DNA of 64,000 nucleotides from Septoria linicola (GCA_024114885.1 CP099420.1:806001-870000); one strand, 5' to 3'. Numbered from the stretch's first letter, positions 11,584-23,756 are shown. Program-made: numbers and translations. The notes: generated by a model from the letters alone, not told the origin.

Positions 11584-12109
11584 ATGTCTATTCCTGGGGT
11601 GCCCAACAGTGCTAAGCAGTACACTATCGCTTGGATCGTGGCTTTGCCGCTCGAGCGCGCAGCCGCCGAGATCTTGCTGGACGAACAACATGATCAGCCA
11701 TTTCACAGCTGCTGGACTTATGAACTCCTTTCCCTGCCTGGTGATCCGGGGAGTTTGCGATTATGCAGATGAGCACAATGGCGATGAGTGGCATCGTTAT
11801 GCGGCTGCTACTGCTTCAGCTTTTGCGAAGGAGTTCTTAGGGTACTTGGACGAGGACGAGCTACAGAGCCCGGACACATTAAACAAGGGCTTTAGCAGCG
11901 GTGGTGATATCTCTGCACTTCTGATGCAGCTGGCTGACTGTCTGCGCATTGGTCCTCAAGCTCGTGCTGGCACGTTAGATACTAATGTCCCAAAGCCTGG
12001 TCAAGCAAGCAGAGAGCTCAAAGTGATCCTGGACCGGCTCTTCGATGACAGCCAGCGTGTGACTTTGGGCGCGCACGACTATAGAAACATGCAAAACGAA
12101 GAAATATGA
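11584..12109 (+). pseudogene. Deleted nucleoside-phosphorylase-domain gene (PNP/UDP type)
   Basis: A relic of the fungal phosphorylase-superfamily proteins that often form the N-terminal domain of NLR-like (NACHT/ankyrin/TPR) proteins. From 11584 the frame reads KQYTIAWIVALPLERAAAEI, matching the family start 'YTVGWICALPLE'. At about 11700-11708 the sequence jumps, with a frame change, to AAGLMNSFPCLVIRGVCDYA and YAAATASAFAKEFL, the family's domain end. Roughly 200 or more residues between these landmarks, including the nucleoside and phosphate pockets, are missing. The second frame then continues about 90 residues and stops at 12109, without a NACHT or repeat region. An intron cannot explain this because the missing domain is absent rather than displaced. 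I call it an internally deleted pseudogene. Confidence 0.75.
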
Positions 12110-12669
12110 ATCCTGGATCACATTGCAATTTTTATTCGGCTTCTCAGCGCAATGATTCAGTGAATGCCCTACTGCCCTGGCGTACCTAGAGGCCCAGGAC
12201 CGAACCCTGTTGAATTTTCTCTATGTTGGTGTGCAGCCCACTGTCAACAGACTGACCTGAAATTGGCATTTACTACCGTTCGTCCTGGTCAAGATGTGGT
12301 ACTACGATGTCTGGCGAGGGTATGCCGAGCGAGGCTGGCTCATGATGCATGGACTGCAGAAATGTCTTGCAAGTACGACTAACTTCAATATGCGGGAAAC
12401 GTAGGTGGCAGGCAATCTATAATCTCGATTGTAGGCGTGAGACGTTGAGCGCATGATCGAAGCTGGGATATTGACTTTTTGATTCGTACATGCTACAGAC
12501 GTAGCGACGCCATGACTGGAGGAGCGCCGAGCGAGAAGTGGGACTTCCACTTCTCATTTCATACCCATCCATAGCAGGAGGTCCATTCGTGAGACTCAAA
12601 CCTGAACTATTGAAACCGCAACCCCAACTCCGCTGCTTCTTTGCCCACAAAATGTAGTCAAGTATGCAT
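12110..12669. other. Intergenic, 3' flank of the eS4 gene
   Basis: No gene recognised. It lies between the truncated phosphorylase relic and the ribosomal protein gene, whose 3' UTR should occupy the right-hand side. Confidence 0.35.
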
Positions 12670-13709
12670 TTAGTTGCCAGACTGAGCGTAGGCGCGTCTG
12701 CGGTCACGCTCCTCAGCGATGGAGAGCTTGACACCCTTACCCTTTGGCAGGGAGATCCAAGGCTTCTCACGACCGATGACGAAGACGTTGGACTCACGGG
12801 TGGCGAACTCGTTGTCAATGGCGTCCTTGATGTGCACGATGTTGAAGCCTCCGTCGTGGCGCTCACGGTGGGTGATGACACCGACACGACCCATGTTGCG
12901 ACCACCAGTGGCCATGGCGATGACACCAGTGTCGAAGCGGATGAAGTCGTCGATTTTGCCTGAACATATATTAGATGTGGCAGACTCAGTGAGGAGTACA
13001 GATATGCTTACCAGTCTCGAGGTTGATCTTGACAGTGTCGTTGACCTTGACGGCCGGGTCTGGGTAGCGGATACTATAATTGCCCCGTCAGCATTTCTGG
13101 GTGGATCTACCAAAGCTTTGGAACGACTGAATGACGATCGAGCCGTAGCAGTCTGGTGAAAGACTTACGTGCGCGCGTCGTGCGTAACCAAGAATGGGAT
13201 GCCGCCCTTGCCAAGTTGTACTCTCTTCACCTTGCCAAGCTTGTATTGTGCCTCCTCTTCGGTGATGCGGTGGACGGTGAAGCGGCCCTTGGTGTCATAG
13301 ACGAGACGGAAGTTCTCGCCAGTCTTCTCGATGGAGATGACATCCATGAAGCCGGCTGGGTAGGTTGGGTCGGTGCGGACCTTGCCATCGACCTTGATCA
13401 GGCGCTGCATGACAATCGCCTTGGTCTCGCGGCCATTGAGGGCGTACTTCAGACTGGAAGGTGCGATGTTAGTACTCGGTCGCTGTTTCCGTCTTTCCCA
13501 TGTTCTCCTTTGCTCCTTCCTCCTCCCATCTCCCACTCAGACAAGATCCTGACATACCGGTTGCGAATGAAGACGATCAAAGGCATGCAGTCGCGCAGCT
13601 TGTGCGGACCTGGAGAGGCCTTTGGAGCATAGCTACCGCTGAGCTTGTCAAGCAGCCAGTGCGATGGCGCTGACAGACGCTTCTGGTGCTTCTTTGGTCC
13701 TCTACCCAT
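12670..13709 (-). CDS. rps4: 40S ribosomal protein S4 (eS4)
   Basis: Core protein of the small cytosolic ribosomal subunit. Four exons, from 5' to 3' on the minus strand: 13709-13558, 13453-13169, 13073-13012 and 12959-12670. They join in phase to 262 aa, essentially the family's length. Introns carry GTATGT, GTAAGT and GTAAGC donors. The N-terminus begins MGRGPKKHQKRLSAPSHWLL, the eS4 signature. The middle includes LKYALNGREtKAIVMQR (S4-like RNA-binding segment) and KVRTDPTYPAGFMDV. The C-terminal KOW-like part has GRNMGRVGVITHRERH and ends in AYAQSGN. It is intact, unlike the three genes around it, as expected for an essential gene. Intron-rich 5' structure is usual for fungal ribosomal protein genes. 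Confidence 0.97.
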
Positions 13710-14300
13710 TTTGTCGTTTGGCGAAGTTGATGTGTTGTCGACTTGAACTTGCTCAGCCCGGCCTGCAGAGAGTGCACAAGAGCAAAATGTTCGAGATTCG
13801 AGCGCGCTAGTGGCTCCTCCCGTGTGTGGGAGCTTGGCGGCTAATAAGGCAGCAAGGCGACAATCCCTCGCCTCACTTCCACAGTAATGGACATCGCGAC
13901 AACATCACTTCTTGACGTTCCACCACATCTTCATCAACATGCAGCTTTGCTAGACACATTCAGCTTGAGATGTAGGCCGGTTTCATGCTTGATGTCTTGC
14001 CCCGTCGCCATCAGTCGCGACAAGATATCTGGCTTTTCGCCATAGGGACGATCATGCATTGCAGACGTGCACAGAGCTCACAATGCCAGCAACAGGCCAA
14101 GCAACTGTTAGCTGGAGGGTGTACAGGTCTAAGTACTCACTGCGACACTGTGTTGGGTGTTCGTGAAGCTGACGACATCTCCGCCGAGCCTCCAACAGCT
14201 CAACGTCATCTCCTCCCAGCTCAGCATACTTTACCTCTCCAATGCCCTCGAACAACGAATGAAATACACAAATCCTACGATACAACTGACTAAAGCCAAA
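13710..14300. other. Divergent upstream region, eS4 and alcohol dehydrogenase relic
   Basis: Contains the presumed eS4 promoter, with polypyrimidine/purine-biased stretches near 13780-13900. It is also the former promoter of the broken dehydrogenase. No gene recognised. Confidence 0.4.
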
Positions 14301-15348
14301 ATGCCTCTCACCGAACACAAACTAACAACATTCTACTACTCCGCCACCCAGAACTCCTTCCATGAAAAATCCACCACCAAATAACTCAACTACAACGACA
14401 TCCTCATCAAAACAACTCACTCCGGAATCTGCTTCACAGACGTCTACGCCAAATCCCAACAATGCGGTCTCGGCCACGAAGGCGTCGGCAAAATCATCGA
14501 AATCGGCCCTGCAGTCAAACACCTCAAACCCGGCGACAGAGTCGGCTGGGGCTGGCTACACACTTCCTGTGGCCACTGCTCAACATGCGTTACTGGATAC
14601 AGACAATACTGCTCTGAAGCACGAGGATCCGCCTTTTGAGATCTGGATCAGGGCGCTTTTAGCGACTATAGGATCATTGACTCGGAGTTTGCGTATAGGA
14701 TTCCGGAGGGGATAGATTCTGTTGATGCGGCGCCGTTGATGTGTGCTGGAGCGTCGGTGTTCGAGGCGCTGGATGCTGCTGGGACGAAGGCGAATGATAG
14801 AGTGGGTGTTTCTCGGGATTGGGGGGCTGGGGCATTGTGCGATTTTGTTGGCTGAAGCGATGGGGTGTGCTGTGACTGCTATTTCGAGTGGAGAGGGGAA
14901 GAGGGAGGATGCGTTTGCGCTGGGCTCGGATGAATTTCGTGACTCGAAGAAGATCTCGCATGCTTTCACGGAAGGCGCTGCAGAAGGACGAGAAGATGCG
15001 CAACCCGCCAATATCAATGTCCTGCTGATCACTTCGAACGCTGTGCCGAAACTGGAGACTGTGCTTCCACTTCTAGCACGTCGAGCAACGATCGTGCTCA
15101 TGACGATACAAATGGAACCTCTGGAAGTGCCATATATGCAGTTCGTGCTGCCGGGGCATCGGCTCATAGCTTCGACGGAAGCATCGAGAGAAAATCACAT
15201 CAAAATGCCGGAGTTTGCTGAGAGGAAGCAAATTAAGCCTTGGACAGAAGTGTTTGAGATCACGGCAGGTGGAGTGGCGAAGGCGTTTGAGAGGCTTGAG
15301 AAGGGCGAGATGCGGTGTCGAGGTGTGCTGGCAAGATCTCAAGCCTGA
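14301..15348 (+). pseudogene. Zinc-type alcohol dehydrogenase (MDR family), broken
   Basis: Remnant of a cytosolic NAD(P)-dependent, zinc-binding alcohol dehydrogenase. From the ATG at 14301 the frame meets TAA at 14382. The same frame then continues with NDILIKTTHSGICFTDVYA, GLGHEGVGKIIEIGPAV and DRVGWGWLHTSCGHCSTC, covering the catalytic Cys/His and part of the structural zinc lobe. A second stop, TGA at 14637, falls just before DLDQGAFSDYRI. After AAPLMCAGASVFEALDAAG the frame shifts by one extra base near 14808-14812. The next frame gives the Rossmann segment LGIGGLGHCAILLAEAMG and continues to 15348. Three independent lesions and good residual similarity along the full length indicate a recently inactivated gene rather than an intron artefact. 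TAA and TGA could each derive from C-to-T changes. Confidence 0.85.
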
Positions 15349-15429
15349 ATCAGGTTTTGGCAGAACAACAGGCTTCGCAGCAAATTCACTCGACCCTGCA
15401 GCAGCTCGCAAAATTCCCTTATGGTCTTT

Positions 15430-16987
15430 CTAAGAGAGCATATTGATCGGTCTTCCCTCCCGCTTCACGATCCTGCCTCCTTTCCACACCCACTTCACCT
15501 CCTCCGACCTACCCAACACACTAACATCCTCCAGCGGACTCTTCTCCAACGCAATGAAGTCCGCATCATATCCCTCCTTCAACTGTCCCGAAAGCGGCGC
15601 CTGCGGACCCAAAGTATCAGGTCCATTCGCGGTTCCTGCTTCGATGGCTTGCAGAGGTGACATCCCGGCTTCGACAGCGTAGAAGAACTCTCGCCCGTTC
15701 ATGCCGTGGTTGAATTCTGATGAGATGGAGCTGATGCCCAGGTCTGTGCCGAGGGCGCATTTTATGCCGGCGCGGATCTAAAGGTAAAGTCAGCGGGAAG
15801 CGCAAGGAGGGCGGGAGGAAAACTGACTGCGGCTTGATAGGACTTCTCATTGACGTCGACAATTTCGAGTAGTTTGGCGTAGCTTGAAGGAGGAATGTTG
15901 TTGGGGTGGTCGAGGCCGTTTTGTTGGATGAAGCGAGTGGCTATGAGCATTGCGTCCTGGAACTCGTTAGCTTGGCGTACACGAAGATTTAGCTAGGATG
16001 CATACCTTCTCCTCCATCAACGCAATGGCCTCCTCGGTCAGATAGCTGCCATGCTCGATCGTCTTGACACCAGCGTGCAGTGCTGCGAGCTATTACACAG
16101 TCAGCCCAGAACCATCGAGTTTTCATCACGAGTACGCACAATTCCCTCTGTTCCATGGGCATGCGCTGCAACAATCATCCCAGTCCTCGTCGCCTCCCCG
16201 ACAATAGCCTCCAACTCGGCATTCGTGAATTGTGCCGCTCTCGGACTATCAATCTTACTCATCACGCCTCCAGTAGCACAAACCTTTATCAGCTTCGCGC
16301 CTCGCCGAATCTGCTTCCGTGTCTGCTTGATCGCTTCTTCAACGCCATCAGCCAGCGCTATGGGGAAACTGCAACCACCAGCATCAACGCCTTGCATACG
16401 AAGGTGCACTAACTCTAGGGGTACGGTATGCAGGTCTCCGTGTCCAACCGTCTGACTGAGTGGAGCTCCTGCGGAGTAGATTCGAGGACCAGGGATTCAA
16501 CCTTCGGATATAGCAGGGAGGAGGTCGATGCCGTAGCCGCCGACTTCGCGAACGCTGGTGAAGCCTGCGTTGAGGGTGGCGGTTATGTCGCGAGCGGAGC
16601 GGAGGCCAGCGAGGGCTGGTGAGAGTACCGCGAGATGGTCCATGTCGGGCTCAGATTCGCCGAAGAACTGAAATATAGTCAGCTGTGAACGTATGGAGTC
16701 TGTGAGGCCTTAGATGAGCCTACATGGACATGGCAATCCCACATGCCGGGCATGAGCACCGGGACACTGAGGCTGGTTTGGAGATTGAGAAATTCGGCCG
16801 GGATCTCGCTTTCTTGCCCTGCGAAGAGGATCTTGCCGCGGTCATCGCTCGTCTCGCCCGGCTCGAATATCAAGGAGGCATGATGGATTGGTTGGCCTCT
16901 TCCTGGGATGAGCAGATCTGCGTCCACGCGAGTGTATGAGCTTGCGACTGAATTTGGCAGTGGTGCAATTGAGGAGTTCTGTGACAA
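15430..16987 (-). pseudogene. Amidohydrolase (imidazolonepropionase-like) with one in-frame TGA
   Basis: Metal-dependent amidohydrolase of the HutI/prolidase-like group. Five exons join perfectly in phase to a 450-codon frame: 16987-16724, 16667-16140, 16089-16006, 15956-15828 and 15777-15430. Landmarks are the first metal motif CHVH (in LMPGMWDCHVHF), REVGGYGIDLL, IPGPRIYSAG, AKLIKVCATGGV (the usual carbamylated-Lys region), VAAHAHGTEG, IEHGSYLTEEA and GTDLG; the end reads GYDADFIAL. All metal ligands seem present. The only defect is a TGA at 16499-16497, between AISEG and IPGPRIYSAG, where the family normally has Thr or a similar residue. This is a very recent nonsense allele, a base-call error or, less likely, read-through. 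It faces the broken dehydrogenase tail to tail. Confidence 0.75.
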
Positions 16988-18163
16988 GACACTTGATGTC
17001 GCCTATACTCTCGTCATCTCGGTATAGCTCTTGATATTGTGAATTAGAAAATGTGAAAGTGTCAGGTGAAGTCAAGATTCGGGCAAGCGCTCGGCCAGGA
17101 TGCTGCTGGCAGATACCACCTTCCTATTACATTCTTACATCGCTTTGATACAGCGATCAGGGTAAATCATTCGGTAGGTCACAGAAGTCCTGTGTAGTCT
17201 GTGGCAGATGCAACCCATGCCTGCGAGGTACCGCTCTGCTCCGGTCGCTCTCAGTTGTGATGCTCAACGCGGGCTCGTGAACAAGCGATAAATTTGCTGT
17301 CTGCGGGCACGTGAGACTCTTGATACATGGGCAGGCCAAAAGAACTGGGCTCCGCTTCACGGCGCTCGTTGTTCACTTGTAGCCAGCGTTATCGGACGCA
17401 ACAAAAGGCGAAGTAGGTGTTGTGAAGGTAATCTTTTGGCGTGCTCGAGCGCCACTTCCTCTTGCTTTCTCCTGCGATCGCGTCTCATCTTGACCTCACG
17501 CATACGCAGTATAGCTGCCATTAGTTTCTCAGACAACTAGAATTTGCCCGCCTCGTGATCTGGATGCTGAGCCCCCCTTGTTCAAGAGATGCAACCATGT
17601 CCTGATTGGCACTGTACGCTCTAGCTCGTGGCTCGCGATGTCTTTCTGCCAGAATATGTACGCTTGCCCATCACCTGCTAAGGTGTAGATCCTTTTGCAG
17701 GCCGTTCAAGTACTTCGCGATGCCTTCTGCTTCGAGTATAGTAGGATTCCGCAGCTCTTGGCATATCCCTGCTATGCTTGCATATGCATCCTGCGCTCGG
17801 CACCGAGCCTCCTCCAACGGCTTCGACCTCTTGTCACATATGCTGTTGACACTGCACAAGCGATGGTAGTGACCAGGCACAACACCTTCAATTCATCGCG
17901 TGGCGGCATTGACAAAGGTAGCATATGAAGGCCTCTTCTGGCACGATGTAGTCGTGTCCAGGCGAAACGAAATGCAGATGCGAAGTGGCCTCGCGTGGAA
18001 CGACAGGTGAGGCGCACGCGACTTAAAAGTAGATCCTGTACCACAAGATCGGCACAGGTGCATACCGGTCAGTAGGGACTGAGCCACTTTGCTGCGGATT
18101 CTGTATATACAGCTCCCGTCAAGGTCAGTGTTTCTACTTACAGTATGCTCAACGACATTAAGT
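16988..18163. other. Intergenic, about 1.2 kb
   Basis: No supported gene. A short minus-strand frame at 17671-17880 (KPLEEARCRAQDAYASIAGI and onward) looks helical and protein-like, but has no family I recognise and could be a relic. The right end holds the promoter of the membrane protein. Confidence 0.35.
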
Positions 18164-20814
18164 ATGGAGTCCTCTCCTCTCATGTCCCAGGACGACCGAC
18201 ACGAGCGCCACCAACCCGCTGTTGATAACATGCAAGACGCCATATCACCAGTCAGTTGCCAGCAAGAGGAGACAAATGGATTCAAGGAGCAGCAGTATTG
18301 CCATTTGCTTGAGCCGAAGCAGAACGCTACAGAGTCTATCCACAGCATATCGGACCAGTCGGCGAACGTCAGTAATGTGAAAGCCGCCATGCACCACACT
18401 GGTAAACTGCAGCATTTCCCACTGATATTACGGTTGACGATCTTCTATGTGATCTCGTCAATCGTTGCCTGGACGATCATCTGCGTGCTTGTCCACAAGC
18501 CGCTCACAACAGGCCACTATGGTAGGCCAGGAAATCACGATTTAGCTACGCATGCTCACAACGGCCAGGACTGTATCTCACCGATGGCGATATCAACGGT
18601 GCCAAGTACCCGAGTCATTCCACTTATGCCCTGAACGAGCGCATTTTCAGGGTAGCACGGGTTATGCAGGCAATCATTGCCGTCTCGACTATACCCTTGA
18701 CCTCGGCCGTCTGCTCGACCGCCGCTGTTACGTTCATGCAGCGCAGTCGCCAGCATGGTAGCTTGTCATTACGCAAGACTATGGTGTTGGCGGACAAGGG
18801 CTGGGCCGATTTCGAGATCTACACGCAGCTGCTGAGAGGCAGGGCACGTATGTTTGGTTCAAGGTTGCTGTATGTAGCCATCGTACTTGTGGTCCTAGGT
18901 TAGTATCCTCCACGCATGCATTGCCTTATACTGACGGTTCTGACTAGGATCTTCCCTCTCACCGCTGCAGTCAATCTTTACGACAACTAAGACTGTACAG
19001 ACTCCCGCACACCTGGGACAGCTTCAGAAGCTCACCGATATTCTCGATCGTATTGACGGGTCCAAGTCCAATCTGGTCAGCGACGTGATTGGTCCAGCAC
19101 AGCTACGCTCTTCGCTGATCTCAACTACGAGTACTGATCCCCAAAGTCGGCTTTGGAGTGCCAATGGCGCACTGAACTGTACAGGTGCCGGCAGTGGCGA
19201 TGTCGCAGCCTGCGCGTTTGGCCAAGTGTCTCTTGCCAACATGTCTCAGCTGAACGATCCGTTCCTCGCACAGCTGCCCGCAGGATTCAGCACTGGTCTG
19301 GTGCGGCAGTTCATGCCCCGCATCAACTCATCAGTATTCAGAAGTCGCATCACCGCTGACGAGTTTCCTGCCGACTGCCAAGACTTGACCAACTCATTCC
19401 ACGCCAACTACTCGACCGCTGTCATGACTGGCTATAGCAATGGCTCAGAGGTTGGCATCTCGTGGAGTTTGGTCGCTTGTATGCCCGCAGACCAAAGGAA
19501 GTCCCTGTGGAATGCGACACGAGCCCGACAGGATTTCTCGGAAAAGCTTTACCTGAACATGACCGCCTTCGACCCAACTCCGAGCAAATTGGACTGGAAC
19601 TCTGATCAATCGAGCGGGCTCTTCAAAATTGAACTGAGAACAACGACAGGCTACTTTGAGCTTCCTAATTTGATGAATGGCAATATACCTGGGCCCTTAT
19701 TGAACGATGACCCTTCCCTGCACTGTGGGCGAGATTGCGTACTTCAAGGCTCATTCAGGAGCAATGCGATCTAGTGAGTGAGCAGCGATCCGGTACTATT
19801 GCGCGTGCTAACAATCGCAGTGATCACAATAACAATGTCAAGCGAAGTGACTTTGAAGACGTGAACGGTACAAGCACAGTGACGGACAGCGACTTCGCCT
19901 TATCGACTGTTCCAAACAAGGGCCCACTTCTCACGACCGCTATGGCACTCTTCGGTCAAGGTTCTTTCATTGCAGATCGAACGGCACATCCAGAGGCGTA
20001 CGTCAACAAAGATGTCGAGTCCTCAAGCCTTTCCTGCACCGAAAGAGCACCATTCGCCGGTCTTTTGACTGCCATGAACGAGACAGATAGATATGATGGC
20101 ACGAATGATATGGGAGAGTTCGTGAGATGTGTGTCGAATAATGCCTGGAACTTCGGGTTTCTCCAGGAGGACATCCGCAGGTATGTGCAGATGTTCGTGG
20201 GACCAGATTATGGAGTTGCCGAGAAAGGTCCGGCCTACGATGATAGATTGAGCAATGCTTTTGAGGCTGCGGCATTTCTCGCGAACGAGCTGTGGTTGAC
20301 TTCGGAGGACGATGCTACCCTTACCGTCTGCTACGATCCGGGCGCTGGCATACAAGTGTCGCATATCTCGAGCCCAGGCATGATACTCATATCTGTTCTT
20401 CTGGGTATCTACTTAGTAGCTTTACTGGCCACGGCGATCTACGGCAATTGGGGTGGTCACTGGACAAGTCGCCTAGACTCATTCACCATGGTAAGCAAAG
20501 ACAAGCCGAATAGCCTCCCTCGTGGTCGGTACATTACGAAGAAAATTTGCTGACTTTGACGTCTGGCCACGCAGATGCAACTAGGCGCTGCCATTGCCGA
20601 CAAGCTGCCACTACAATTAGCAAACAACACCGACAAGATTCGTATTCTCGACGAGACTCCAGGCTGGGTCGGCGACGTTCAAGAGCATCCTGATATTGAT
20701 GCTGTGGGTGAGATAGAACTTGGTGCGCCGGCAGCACTGCAAACAAAGAGGGCATACACCTGCTATGAGTATAGTACTGCGACGCCGAAGGAAGCGAGAC
20801 GGCGGTGCTGCTGA
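18164..20814 (+). CDS. Multi-pass membrane protein with large glycosylated ectodomain, unknown function
   Basis: Five exons, 18164-18521, 18569-18898, 18948-19773, 19821-20490 and 20575-20814, join in phase to 807 aa. All introns are short GT-AG. Predicted membrane segments are near residues 90-115 (LTIFYVISSIVAWTIICVLV), 165-190 (IIAVSTIPLTSAVCSTAAV), about 215-235 (LLYVAIVLVVLGSS) and about 700-725 (ILISVLLGIYLVALLATAIY). Between the third and fourth lie roughly 460 residues with many N-x-S/T sites and paired cysteines, consistent with an extracellular or lumenal domain. The arrangement resembles an ascomycete-specific family of uncharacterised plasma-membrane proteins. The segment LADKGW after the second helix is typical of it from memory. 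No enzymatic or transport motif is visible. Confidence 0.75.
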
Positions 20815-21627
20815 GAGCACGTTGACATTCTTCTACGCAGTCTTGTCATTCCAAACGAAGAAATGTTGTCCGAGCCGATCACATTCTGTTGAGCAGCCTT
20901 CAATCTGCAAAATTGCTATTGCTTCCTACCGAGAGATGGTGGTGCTGCCTTTCACCCTCGTGAAGGGGCATTGCAGGCTCTTGATGAAATCAGCACCCTT
21001 TCACTTGGCAGTTGCAAGGCCTAGACCCAAGCAACACCTCACTTACGCCCAATAGTGGCATAGCAGTATTGCGAAAGCACGAGACATGGTGCGAATGATC
21101 TACCACAACCTCGTCTCGATGGCAGGGACGCTTGTCCTCTACGCGCGACGCGGCTGAAGCTTCCTCGATCCGATTTCGTCATGGCAAAGCTTAAACAAAC
21201 ACCAGTAACACTTTCGCTCTCCTCGATAAGCAACGATGTCTATCATCGTCGTCGAGCTAAATGGTGGCACATCAGGAGAATTCGTTGACAGGGTACCACA
21301 GTGGATTGGTTACCTCGTCCATTCCACATTGAGAAGCAACCGTAGAAAGATGAGCTGCGAGCCTCACAAACAGCACCAACGCGAAAATACTTGATACCTT
21401 CTGCTCAACCGTGTGGCAGCAATCCGCAAACCCAAGCGTGATGTCAGATGCTATACACCTCCTTCTTCCTCATACGTCGATCGTGCGATCTCAGCCCCAT
21501 CTCCGCACTAGAGCTCTGCAGTTCTTCAGAATAAACTCGGATTTGACTCCGGCGAACCATACAGCGCGTTAAACGCGACAAGCTCGCGCGACATGCCCTG
21601 TGGTTGATCGCATGACGGTGCTTCTGT
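20815..21627. other. Intergenic, upstream of the sugar transporter
   Basis: No gene recognised. The missing first exon of the transporter, if one exists, should lie in the right-hand part of this stretch or just inside the annotated start. Confidence 0.35.
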
Positions 21628-23510
21628 TTGACAAATGCCGAACTAGCGCGTCTCGTAGCACTGCTTGTTATACCTAAGCGTTCATGCTTCAGTGTCTCAT
21701 GTCTCGTGCTTCACAATCTACTGGGCGACAAGCTTACGGGAAGATGGCTCCAGATTGGAGTCTGTGTGACCGGCTCCAGTGGTTTCTTGCTGCTGGGGTA
21801 TGATCGTATGTTGTACAAGATCCAAAGACATCTATTCTGCTGACCATCTCGCAGAGGGAGTTATGTCCGGCCTACTCACGGAGCCGAACTTCCTTGAGTA
21901 CTTCCCTCAGATGGAGCCTGAGAACAAATCTGGTGCTATTCAAGCTCTCGTCGTGGCAATCTACGAGATTGGCTGTCTTATTGGTGCTATTGGAACCATC
22001 TTGTTTGGCGACAAGCTCGGCAGAAGGAGGAGTATTTTGACTGGAGCTGGAATCATGTGCATTGGCGCCGTCATCCAGACAAGCAGCTTTGGCATGGCAC
22101 AGCTGATAGTGGGAAGAATCGTGACTGGCATAGGGTTAGACGAGCAACATCTATTTAAAGCACATCACTAATGCGCTACAGAAACGGCATGAACACAAGC
22201 ACAATCCCCGTCTACCAAAGCGAGATCGCCCCACCCAAGATCAGAGGCTTCCTCCTCGTCCTCTTCGAAGGCGCACTCATCACACTCGGAATCATGATAT
22301 CCTACTGGCTCAACTACGGCTTCTGGTTTGTCACTTCGCACGGCTCATTCCAATGGCGTCTCCCTCTCGGCTTCCAGATCTTCTTCGCTGTGCTGCTCAT
22401 TCTTGGTATCCTCGCTTTCCCTGAATCACCACGATGGTTGTTGAAACATAACAAGACTGAAGAGGCGGCGGAGATTATGGGAAGGTTGGAAGATGCGGAG
22501 CCGGATTCAGAACAGGTGCAGAGAGATATCAAGGAGATTAATGAGATCAACAGAATGACTTCGGGACGACTTACTTGGAAGGAGTTCTTTTCTAATGGTC
22601 GGGAGATGAATGGGTGGAGAGCAGCGGCGGCGTGCTTGAGTCAGGCTTTTCAGCAAATTGGTGGCATTAACCTGGTACGTCAAGAACACCTCAACACTGA
22701 TAAGAATGCTAAGAGCCATCCGCCAGGTAACATACTACGCAACTACAGTCTTTGAAGATTCCCTCGGCTTCGATCCCGCCTTGTCGCGATTCATGACAGC
22801 CTGGCTCGGTACAGAATACTTCCTCGCTGCATGCCTCGCGCTGTTCGTGGTCGACAAGTTAGGGCGAAGAAACATGATGATGTGGGGCGCAGCCGGCATG
22901 GCTGTGTCTCTGCTCGTGATCGGCGCCTCACTTTCGACCGGCAGCATGAGCGGTGCATACGCAGCTACAGTTTTCATCTTCGTATATGATACGTCCTTCG
23001 CTCTGGGATGGTTGGGTGTAACGTGGCTATATCCTGCTGAGGTGACGCCTATGCGGATCAGGACTCAGGCGAATGGTCTGAGTACCTGCTCGAATTGGTA
23101 AGATATGGGTCCTCAGTACCAAGATTGGTCTTCTGCAGACCGTTCGCTGACAGTTTCACAGGATCTTCAACTACGCCGTTGTTCAACTCGCACCCATCAT
23201 GATCAACCGCATTGCGTGGAAGACCTACTTCGTCTTCTTCTGCTTCAATATCGCATTCATCCCCTGCATATACTTCCTCTTCCCCGAGACCAATAGCCAC
23301 AAGCTGGAGACCTTGGATGCAATCTTCAACGAAGCCTACGAGAAGAATGAGAATCCAGTGTTCACAGAGAAGAGGTGGCGGGAAAAAGGAGCCCAAGTCA
23401 GTGTCGAGAATAGTGCTGAATATGGGAAGAGCGATGTTGAGGTTAGAAAAGGGAGTGAGGAAGGCGAGATTGAGATCGATGGAGTGGAAGAACGGAATGA
23501 GAAGATATGA
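21628..23510 (+). CDS. MFS sugar (hexose-type) transporter, 5' end unresolved
   Basis: Plasma-membrane sugar porter of the major facilitator superfamily, about 520-556 aa. Exons end and begin at 21805/21855, 22134/22182, 22674/22727 and 23097/23162, all in phase; the stop is at 23510. The first join creates GYDQGVMSG, the family hallmark. Other signatures are LFGDKLGRRRSI, GRIVTGIGNGMNTSTIP (spliced), PESPRWLL, QQIGGINLVTYYATTVF (spliced), VDKLGRR and FLFPETNSHKLE. The conserved block begins with LLGDKLTGRWLQIGVCVTGS. In this frame there is no ATG between a TGA at 21613 and that block, so 21628 is only the frame limit (TTG). A short upstream exon must supply the start, or the start is lost. 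The C-tail is acidic and probably cytosolic. Confidence 0.85.
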
Positions 23511-23756
23511 TATGCTCAGTCGACACTCGGAACTGATTTGCGCTCTCAGCCTCCCTTGTATCGTGCCATCATTCTCCGGCCACAGATGAACGCCAGCCCG
23601 ACCATGGGATGATATACGACACCAACCACACGATCAAAGCTTCCGACCCTGCTTCAGCTCTGAGTCGATCCACAGTCGGCCAAGCATCGCAGACTCATCT
23701 TGTAAAGCCAAGAAGTGGCTAATTCGCCCGAGCTCCGCGACAGTCTCACGATCGGT

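Noticed and set aside
12417..13159. Plus-strand and alternative-frame open stretches across the eS4 gene
   Set aside because: Shadows of the well-supported eS4 exons on the minus strand.
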